From the NCBI GenBank assembly GCA_900321845.1, contig ONXT01000085.1, positions 1 to 5,181 of the forward strand: a stretch of 5,181 nucleotides of DNA, written 5' to 3'. Of the stretch, positions 1 to 3,920 are shown one piece after another (the first letter of the stretch is position 1; every line of letters begins with the position of its first letter). Position numbers and translations under genes: made by a program. The stretch comes from an uncultured Bacteroidales bacterium. Its GTDB lineage: Bacteria > Bacteroidota > Bacteroidia > Bacteroidales > WCHB1-69. The notes under the pieces were generated by a model. The model was given only the letters and a program-made list of their open reading frames with translations, did no database searches and was not told where the DNA came from.

Positions 1-651
1 CAGCACGCGCGTCTGGGCGTGTACAGGCACAATCGGACAGATGGCCTTGAAGTTGCTGATGATGTTGCGATGGGTGAGCTGAACGCCCTTCATGGTGCCG
101 GTGGTGCCCGAAGTGTAAATGACGGTCATTACATCGTCGGGAGAGATGCGGTCCTTGATGTCGTTGAGATATTGAGGACTGGGGTTGGCGCTACCCAACG
201 CAATAACCTCATTGAGGTGGCGGTAGCCGCGCAAGTTCCTGAAAGTATAGACGTTATCCTTCAGATTGGGGATTTCAGCGATGATGTTTTCGATTTTGCG
301 GAGAATGTCCCAGCCGGAAACGAACACCATCTTCACATCCGCATGATGGAGGATGTACTTGTAGTCGTTTTCGCTGATGGTGGGATAGATGGGGACATGG
401 ATGGCGCCAATCTGAATGATGGCCATATCGAGGAAATTCCATTCGGGGCGGCCGGAACTGATGGACGCGATTTTGTCCCCGCGCTTGATTCCCAGCTGCA
501 TCAAACCATAGCTGATGTTGTTAACGGTGGCAATGTACTGGTTGATGCTGTAGTGATGCCACGCACCGTTTTCCTTTCCGTTCAATGCATCGTCACGCTG
601 AAAGTGGATGGCATAGTGAGGAAGGATGTCAAAAACGCGAGTAACTTCCAT
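1..651 (-). CDS. AMP-forming long-chain acyl-CoA synthetase, N-terminal part (3' end outside window)
   Basis: The minus strand reads open from an ATG at 651 to the window edge, giving 217 residues of a protein that is usually about 600 long. The ATP-binding P-loop of the ANL (acyl/aryl-CoA synthetase, adenylation) superfamily is clear at residues 179-190, YTSGTTGTMKGV, followed by LTHRNI. Upstream segments also fit the family: LMQLGIKRGDKIA (50-62), PEWNFLDMAIIQIGAIHVPIYPT (69-91) and YILHHADVKMVFV (99-111). Such enzymes adenylate a fatty acid with ATP and transfer it to CoA, usually at the inner membrane face. The consensus proline of the P-loop (TGxPKG) is methionine here. The start is well fixed: an in-frame TAA, the stop of the upstream gene, lies 12 bases before the ATG with no other start between. 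No Shine-Dalgarno is seen. The tight spacing suggests co-transcription with the secreted-protein gene. The exact substrate cannot be read from this half; a FadD-type long-chain enzyme is the best guess. Confidence 0.9.
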   Translation of the reverse strand, partial: MEVTRVFDILPHYAIHFQRDDALNGKENGAWHHYSINQYIATVNNISYGLMQLGIKRGDKIASISSGRPEWNFLDMAIIQIGAIHVPIYPTISENDYKYILHHADVKMVFVSGWDILRKIENIIAEIPNLKDNVYTFRNLRGYRHLNEVIALGSANPSPQYLNDIKDRISPDDVMTVIYTSGTTGTMKGVQLTHRNIISNFKAICPIVPVHAQTRVL

Positions 652-663
652 TACGGCAGCCGA

Positions 664-1380
664 TTATTTGACGATCAACTTTTTGGTTGATGCGGGTTTT
701 CCATTGATTTCCATTGAATAGAAATAGATGCCGGCGACCATGTTGGAGAGGTCGATGGTTTTCTTTCCGCTGTTTCCTGAAACGGGGATGACGCGCACCC
801 TATTGCCGACGAGGTTGGTGATCACGATGTTGGCGGCATCGGAGGCGCTGCGGTTGGCAAGCGTGTACTGAAACGTAACGGAGGAGGTGGCGGGATTCGG
901 ATAAGCGCTGAAAGAGCCGAGGGTGGCGGGTGCATCCGCAACGCTCACTTCTCCGCTGATATAGTTAACCACGATGACATATTCCGAACGAGCGGTGAAG
1001 GTGTACTTCACGGTGCAAACACCGGTCAAACCCGCAGGGTTGTAGAGGAGATGGAATTGGTCGCTGGTGGAGGTGTCGCCGGGGGCTAACACCAGAGGAA
1101 CAAAAGACTGCATCGTGGAGGGGTCCACGCAAGTGCCGATGCAGAAAGTGTTGTAGGAGTCCCCGCCAAGGTCGGTGAGAACCTCCTTACGGAGCATGAT
1201 TCTTACAGTATCGGGGGAATCGTTCAGGATTTGGATGGTGATTTCATTCTCAGCATCGCTCGCCGGCACGGAAACGTTCAGCGTGTCACCTAGTTCCTGA
1301 CCATGATAAAAGAACTTAAGTCCTTGAGAATAAGCACTCACACAAAACAAAAACAACGCAAAAACAGCTAATTTTTTCAT
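664..1380 (-). CDS. Small secreted protein with T9SS type A C-terminal sorting domain
   Basis: This 238-residue protein begins with a classical Sec signal peptide, MKKLAVFALFLFCVSAYS, probably cut before Gln19. Cys12 is not in a lipobox, so it is not a lipoprotein. Residues about 20-150 are rich in beta-prone stretches and look like an immunoglobulin-like sandwich, with a CIGTC pair (Cys80, Cys84) and Cys122 that could form a disulfide. I do not recognise a function for this part. Residues about 155-238 match the type IX secretion sorting domain: YPNPA (160-164), a middle strand VITNLVGNRVRVIPV, and the final LSNMVAGIYFYSM...KPASTKKLIVK, ending on a basic residue as is typical. The family is carried across the outer membrane by the PorV/PorU system, after which the domain is removed and the protein is anchored to surface lipopolysaccharide or released. 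The start is supported by the signal peptide and an A-rich leader with a promoter box just upstream. Confidence 0.88.
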   Translation of the reverse strand: MKKLAVFALFLFCVSAYSQGLKFFYHGQELGDTLNVSVPASDAENEITIQILNDSPDTVRIMLRKEVLTDLGGDSYNTFCIGTCVDPSTMQSFVPLVLAPGDTSTSDQFHLLYNPAGLTGVCTVKYTFTARSEYVIVVNYISGEVSVADAPATLGSFSAYPNPATSSVTFQYTLANRSASDAANIVITNLVGNRVRVIPVSGNSGKKTIDLSNMVAGIYFYSMEINGKPASTKKLIVK

Positions 1381-1406
1381 CTTTACTATATTTAAAATTT
1401 AGAGCG

Positions 1407-1414
1407 CAAAAATA
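1407..1414 (-). promoter_or_regulatory. Predicted -7 promoter box of the secreted-protein gene
   Basis: On the minus strand the bases read TATTTTTG, a perfect match to the Bacteroidota -7 consensus TAnnTTTG. Transcription would begin near 1400, giving a leader of about 20 bases that is A/T-rich and lacks a Shine-Dalgarno. A TTTG lies upstream (1427-1430) but only 12 bases away, shorter than the usual spacing of about 20, so no good -33 element can be named. Confidence 0.5.
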
Positions 1415-1563
1415 AGAATATTATTCCAAAACCCGCATAACAATTCCTCATTTTTTTACGGAATTATTCCCTTTAACCTTGTAATACACGGAATACCATA
1501 GTTGGATAATACAAAATAAATCCTTGTAACATTTTGTTTAGAACGGAATGCATATCATGTAAT

Positions 1564-1578
1564 CGTGCCAAAGGCACG
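1564..1578. repeat. Short perfect palindrome (6-bp stem, 3-base loop)
   Basis: CGTGCC (1564-1569), AAA, GGCACG (1573-1578) forms a strong small hairpin in an otherwise AT-rich region. It is followed on the plus strand by A7 (1580-1586). This is not an intrinsic terminator in either direction: the rightward RNA has an A-run after the stem, and in the leftward RNA the U-run precedes the stem. It could be a protein-binding palindrome or a dispersed repeat; nothing here decides. Confidence 0.4.
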
Positions 1579-1732
1579 CAAAAAAAGATGAAGAGCCCAC
1601 TATTGCATTAACAATCAAACATATTGATGTGTATGCTGCCGCAACAGTAGTAATCAAGGAATTATCCATATCGCTTTGATTCGTACAAGACGAAAGAAAT
1701 ACCCCCCCAAAAAAAACACCTGCACAGGACAC

Positions 1733-1765
1733 TTGGATTCAGGCGAAACGCGGAAGAGAATCCAA
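1733..1765. repeat. 8-bp inverted repeat at the edge of the TCC array
   Basis: TTGGATTC (1733-1740) and GAATCCAA (1758-1765) are perfect inverted copies separated by 17 bases. The right arm contains the first TCCA of the periodic array, so the left arm presents the same TGGA core in the opposite orientation. It may mark the edge of a protein-binding region or be a weak hairpin. Confidence 0.4.
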
Positions 1766-1824
1766 CGCCCTCCAAAAATCTCCTTTCCGCTCCTTTTCGC
1801 TCCATTTTTTTCCACAAAAATCCA
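1761..1824 (-). repeat. Seven-copy 10-bp-periodic TGGA array, candidate MraZ operator
   Basis: TCC occurs at 1761, 1771, 1781, 1791, 1801, 1811 and 1821, an unbroken series at exactly 10-bp spacing. Five copies are TCCA and two (1781, 1791) are TCCT. On the minus strand this is (T/A)GGA-N6 repeated along one face of the helix. The six bases between cores are not conserved, so this is not a simple satellite but looks like an array of short recognition cores. MraZ of other bacteria binds TGGG-type direct repeats with a period of about 10 bp upstream of its own operon. The array's place upstream of mraZ makes that the leading explanation, by inference. It lies about 265 bp from the mraZ ATG and about 235 bp from the predicted promoter, so action by simple promoter occlusion is not obvious. 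Confidence 0.6.
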
Positions 1825-1860
1825 GATTCCGATGGGGTGTTATCTACCAAAAATTGTAAT

Positions 1861-1925
1861 TTATTGATAATAAAATAGTTATAAATATGGCAGAAAAATT
1901 CAGTTAACTTCAAAATTATCAATAA
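1861..1925. repeat. 11-bp AT-rich inverted repeat
   Basis: TTATTGATAAT (1861-1871) and ATTATCAATAA (1915-1925) are perfect inverted copies separated by 43 bases. The core ATCAATAA recurs at 1983-1990. In such AT-rich sequence some matches are expected by chance, so a function is uncertain. Confidence 0.4.
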
Positions 1926-2009
1926 TTTAGTGTTTATAACTAAATTCAAATTAAAAAATCTCCATTTTATTCCATATTGACAATCAATAAATTAAGTGTG
2001 TTTTTTAAC
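1918..2009 (+). repeat. Imperfect direct repeat, ATCAATAA...TTA(A)GTGT
   Basis: The segments starting at 1918 and 1983 share ATCAATAA followed by TTTAGTGT or ATTAAGTGT, then a T-rich run and AAC. The copies are 65 bp apart and degenerate in length. They may be paired sites upstream of the mraZ promoter or the result of a local duplication. Confidence 0.3.
1961..1974 (-). promoter_or_regulatory. Two-copy TGGA element in phase with the main array
   Basis: TCCA occurs at 1961 and 1971, 10 bp apart and exactly 140 bp (14 periods) after the last copy of the main array at 1821. On the minus strand this reads TGGA-N6-TGGA. It lies about 60-75 bp upstream of the predicted mraZ -33 region, a more usual operator distance than the main array. 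Two short matches alone could be chance. Confidence 0.35.
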
Positions 2010-2033
2010 TTTTTTCGAAAAATAATTATAAAA

Positions 2034-2066
2034 TTGTGGAAAATTCAAAATTTAATTATAATTTTG
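2034..2066 (+). promoter_or_regulatory. Predicted promoter of the mraZ operon
   Basis: TAATTTTG at 2059-2066 matches the Bacteroidota -7 box TAnnTTTG perfectly and is the only such match I found on the plus strand upstream of mraZ. A TTG at 2034-2036 sits 25 bases upstream (start to start), about right for the -33 element. Transcription would start near 2073, leaving a leader of about 16 bases before the ATG at 2089. Confidence 0.6.
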
Positions 2067-2083
2067 TCGCCTCTAATTTTCCA
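2037..2083. promoter_or_regulatory. 9-bp inverted repeat bracketing the mraZ -7 box, candidate operator
   Basis: TGGAAAATT (2037-2045) and AATTTTCCA (2075-2083) are perfect inverted copies with 29 bases between them. The left arm abuts the predicted -33 element and the right arm lies at the predicted transcript start. Each arm begins or ends with the TGGA core found in the periodic array, which suggests the same DNA-binding protein. The arms could also pair as a weak hairpin in DNA. Confidence 0.4.
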
Positions 2084-2088
2084 ATAAT

Positions 2089-2577
2089 ATGTCGGATTTA
2101 AAGTACAGATGGTTTGAAGTCACCCTTGAGAAGTACGGGCGGTTGAAGCTGCCCACTGCTTTGCTGAAGGAGTTGAACGAGGATGACCGGAGTACTTTCT
2201 GGGCCACAGTGGGTTTTGGCAAGCACATCATGCTTTGGACGCAAAGCGCCTACAAAGCGCAGGCTGCTTTTCTGGACTCATTGGACCGGAACATGATCGA
2301 GGTGAAGAGGTACCGCAACATCCTGCTCCGCCAAAGCGCCTACTTGGAATGCGACTCCCAGAACCGAATCGTGCTGCCGAAAAACCTTCTGGAAAAATAT
2401 GGAATAAAAAACAATGCCGTCCTCGTGCTCGACCACGGACAGATTGAAATCTGGAATGTGGACGATTTCAACGCGGAATGCGATGCCGTTACACCGGACG
2501 ATTTCGCCGCCATGAATGCAGAAATGCACTCCGGCAAGTTCAACCTGAGCCGAAAGGAGGACGACAATGTATCATAA
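2089..2577 (+). CDS. mraZ: Transcriptional regulator MraZ
   Basis: MraZ is a DNA-binding protein with two SpoVT/AbrB-like domains that assembles into a ring and represses its own dcw operon in the bacteria where it has been studied. This copy has 162 residues, slightly longer than the roughly 145-155 usual. The first domain covers about residues 9-55 (VTLEKYGRLKLPTALLKEL) and the second about 75-125 (RQSAYLECDSQNRIVLPKNL, then GIKNNAVLVLDHGQIEIWN). The DxxxR signature is intact in the second (Asp89, Arg93) but is ExxxR in the first (Glu14, Arg18). The acidic C-terminal tail is typical. The identity is confirmed by position directly upstream of rsmH, which it overlaps by 11 bases. No Shine-Dalgarno precedes the ATG; the leader is A/T-rich. 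Regulation by the TGGA elements upstream is inferred. Confidence 0.95.
   Translation: MSDLKYRWFEVTLEKYGRLKLPTALLKELNEDDRSTFWATVGFGKHIMLWTQSAYKAQAAFLDSLDRNMIEVKRYRNILLRQSAYLECDSQNRIVLPKNLLEKYGIKNNAVLVLDHGQIEIWNVDDFNAECDAVTPDDFAAMNAEMHSGKFNLSRKEDDNVS
2553..2560 (+). promoter_or_regulatory. Strong Shine-Dalgarno for rsmH inside mraZ
   Basis: AAAGGAGG ends 6 bases before the rsmH ATG at 2567 and lies within the last codons of mraZ. The other starts in this window have no such sequence, as is normal in Bacteroidota. It supports the chosen rsmH start and suggests re-initiation or coupled translation at the 11-base overlap. Confidence 0.7.
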
Positions 2578-3463
2578 TCCCGTACTCCTTCAAACCTCCA
2601 TCGACGGACTGAACATCCGGCCCGACGGAACCTACGTGGACGTGACCTTCGGAGGGGGCGGCCACTCCGCACGCATTCTCGAACAATTGAACGAGAACGG
2701 CCGGCTCATCGCTTTCGACCAGGACCCGGACGCCGCTCGCAACGCTTTGCAAGACAACCGGTTCCAGTTTGTGCCCTACAATTTCTGCCACTTGAAGAAA
2801 TTCCTCCAATACTACCAGGCATACCCCGTTGACGCCATCCTCGCCGACCTCGGTGTCTCCTCCTTCCAGTTCGACACCCCCGAACGCGGCTTCTCCCATC
2901 GCTTCGACGGCGAACTCGACATGCGCATGAACCGCAACAAAGGCCTCTCCGCCGCCCAGATCATCAACGAATACCCCGTGCAGAAACTTGCAGACATCTT
3001 CCGTCAGTACGGCGAGCTGCCCAACGCCAGGCAGATTGCCCTGCACATCGACAAAGCCCGCGAAACAAAAATCACCTCCACCGCACAACTCGTCGATATC
3101 CTGACTCCCCTACTGCCCCACAACAAAGAGAACAAAACACTCTCACAGATTTTCCAAGCCCTCCGCATCGAAGTGAACAGCGAACTCGACGTGCTCCGCG
3201 ATTTCCTGTCGCAAACCGCCGACGCGCTCAAGCCCGGCGGACGTCTCGCCATCATCTCCTATCACTCCTTGGAAGACCGACTTGTGAAGAACTTCATGAA
3301 ATCCGGCAATTTCGACGGGAATATCGAAAAGGACTTCTACGGCAACCCGCTCACCCCGTTCAACCTCATCACAAGAAAAGCAATCGTCCCCGATGAAAAG
3401 GAGATTGCCGAGAACCCCCGCGCCCGAAGCGCCAAACTCAGAATCGCCGAAAAGAAAAATTGA
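2567..3463 (+). CDS. rsmH: 16S rRNA (cytosine(1402)-N(4))-methyltransferase RsmH
   Basis: RsmH (formerly MraW) uses S-adenosylmethionine to methylate N4 of C1402 in the decoding centre of 16S rRNA. The 298 residues are a normal full length and carry all the family blocks: MYHNPVLLQ at the N-terminus, the SAM-binding DVTFGGGGHS (25-34), FDQDPDA (50-56), DLGVSSFQFD (94-103), RGFSHRFDGELDMRM (107-121), QIFQALRIEVNSEL (194-207), GGRLAIISYHSLEDRLVK (224-241) and NPRARSAKLR (283-292). The segment between the SAM-binding blocks, about 105-210, is the helical substrate-recognition insert. The start overlaps the mraZ end by 11 bases in another frame and has a strong GGAGG site, so translation is probably coupled. 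It is the usual second gene of dcw clusters. Nothing in the protein appears broken. Confidence 0.97.
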   Translation: MYHNPVLLQTSIDGLNIRPDGTYVDVTFGGGGHSARILEQLNENGRLIAFDQDPDAARNALQDNRFQFVPYNFCHLKKFLQYYQAYPVDAILADLGVSSFQFDTPERGFSHRFDGELDMRMNRNKGLSAAQIINEYPVQKLADIFRQYGELPNARQIALHIDKARETKITSTAQLVDILTPLLPHNKENKTLSQIFQALRIEVNSELDVLRDFLSQTADALKPGGRLAIISYHSLEDRLVKNFMKSGNFDGNIEKDFYGNPLTPFNLITRKAIVPDEKEIAENPRARSAKLRIAEKKN

Positions 3464-3493
3464 CATCGGCCAACCCATAGAATAACAAGCAAC

Positions 3494-3898
3494 ATGTACC
3501 AAGCGGCAAAAAAACCACAGACAGAAAAGCAGCCGGCCAAACCGAAGAACGAAGGAGCGAAGAATTTCAACCGCTTCTTCCGCGAGATGTTCGAGGCACG
3601 GCATCTGGTGCGCTCATGGAAATCCCTCGTGGCATGGGTGGCGCTTTTTGTCGTGGTGATCCTGCTCTGTGTGTTCAATGAACGCAAAATAGAACAGGAG
3701 GAACAACGGGTACTCGAGCTGCAGAAGGAGGAGGAAACCGTCATGCACGACCTCAAGTCGATGAACGAGGTACTGTACACCGAAGAGGAAGAGGCGCTGC
3801 GCGTACAGGCCGCCGAACAAGGTTTCGAGGTCGCCAACTACAACGAATTTTATAGAATAAGCCCCCCGAAAGCCGAAATGGCCGACGAGGAAGAATAA
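3494..3898 (+). CDS. FtsL-like bitopic cell-division protein
   Basis: The 134-residue product has the FtsL layout rather than strong sequence similarity: a basic, Lys/Pro-rich cytoplasmic N-terminus (1-43), one membrane segment (about 44-62, SLVAWVALFVVVILLCVFN), then a charged helix rich in Glu, Gln, Leu and Lys (about 63-105) that should form a coiled coil, and an acidic tail ending in ADEEE. FtsL proteins pair with FtsB/DivIC and help activate septal peptidoglycan synthesis by FtsW-FtsI. Position between rsmH (30-base gap) and the transpeptidase gene (22-base gap to its GTG) is the classical ftsL slot, and this supports the call more than the sequence does. The cytoplasmic part is longer than in Escherichia coli FtsL, as is common for the Bacteroidota version. 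No Shine-Dalgarno is visible. Confidence 0.82.
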   Translation: MYQAAKKPQTEKQPAKPKNEGAKNFNRFFREMFEARHLVRSWKSLVAWVALFVVVILLCVFNERKIEQEEQRVLELQKEEETVMHDLKSMNEVLYTEEEEALRVQAAEQGFEVANYNEFYRISPPKAEMADEEE

Positions 3899-3920
3899 CA
3901 ATCAACAAACATCCACCATC

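Larger units (their letters stand above)
1381..2088. other. AT-rich divergent intergenic region without a convincing gene
   Basis: This gap of about 700 bp separates the leftward secreted-protein operon from the rightward dcw operon, so promoters for both directions are expected and no terminators are needed. It holds the two predicted promoters, a more GC-rich island around 1680-1850 containing a C7-A8 homopolymer junction (1702-1716) and a 10-bp-periodic TCC array, and a very AT-rich tract (about 1850-2088) with short direct and inverted repeats. Short open frames cross it in several phases, but none has a recognisable domain. No tRNA or known riboswitch is apparent by eye. Confidence 0.8.

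Noticed and set aside
19..690. Long open frame on the plus strand (223 codons)
   Set aside because: It is antisense to the clearly recognisable acyl-CoA synthetase on the minus strand, and its translation resembles no protein family.
1662..1670. TTATCCATA, close to a DnaA box
   Set aside because: One mismatch to TTATCCACA, a single isolated copy, and no dnaA/dnaN or other origin context.
1761..1824. GGA-rich leftward RNA acting as a CsrA/RsmA sponge
   Set aside because: CsrA-type regulators are not expected in Bacteroidota, the GGA cores are not in hairpin loops, and the strict 10-bp period points to DNA binding instead.
1690..1850. CRISPR array or simple satellite
   Set aside because: Only 3-4 bases of each 10-bp unit are conserved, and there are no repeat-spacer units of CRISPR size.
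1676..1867. 63-codon plus-strand frame
   Set aside because: It covers the homopolymer junction and the array, is low in complexity and is not recognisable.
1662..1949. 95-codon minus-strand frame crossing the TCC array
   Set aside because: Its sequence is a by-product of the AT-rich tract and the periodic array, has no domain, and has no ribosome or convincing promoter signals; a TAATTTTG on the minus strand at 1911-1918 lacks a -33 partner and lies inside the frame.
2540..3088. 182-codon minus-strand frame
   Set aside because: Antisense to rsmH, whose family motifs are complete on the plus strand.
3464..3493. Terminator or internal promoter between rsmH and the FtsL-like gene
   Set aside because: The 30-base gap has no hairpin with a T-run and no TAnnTTTG box; the genes look co-transcribed.
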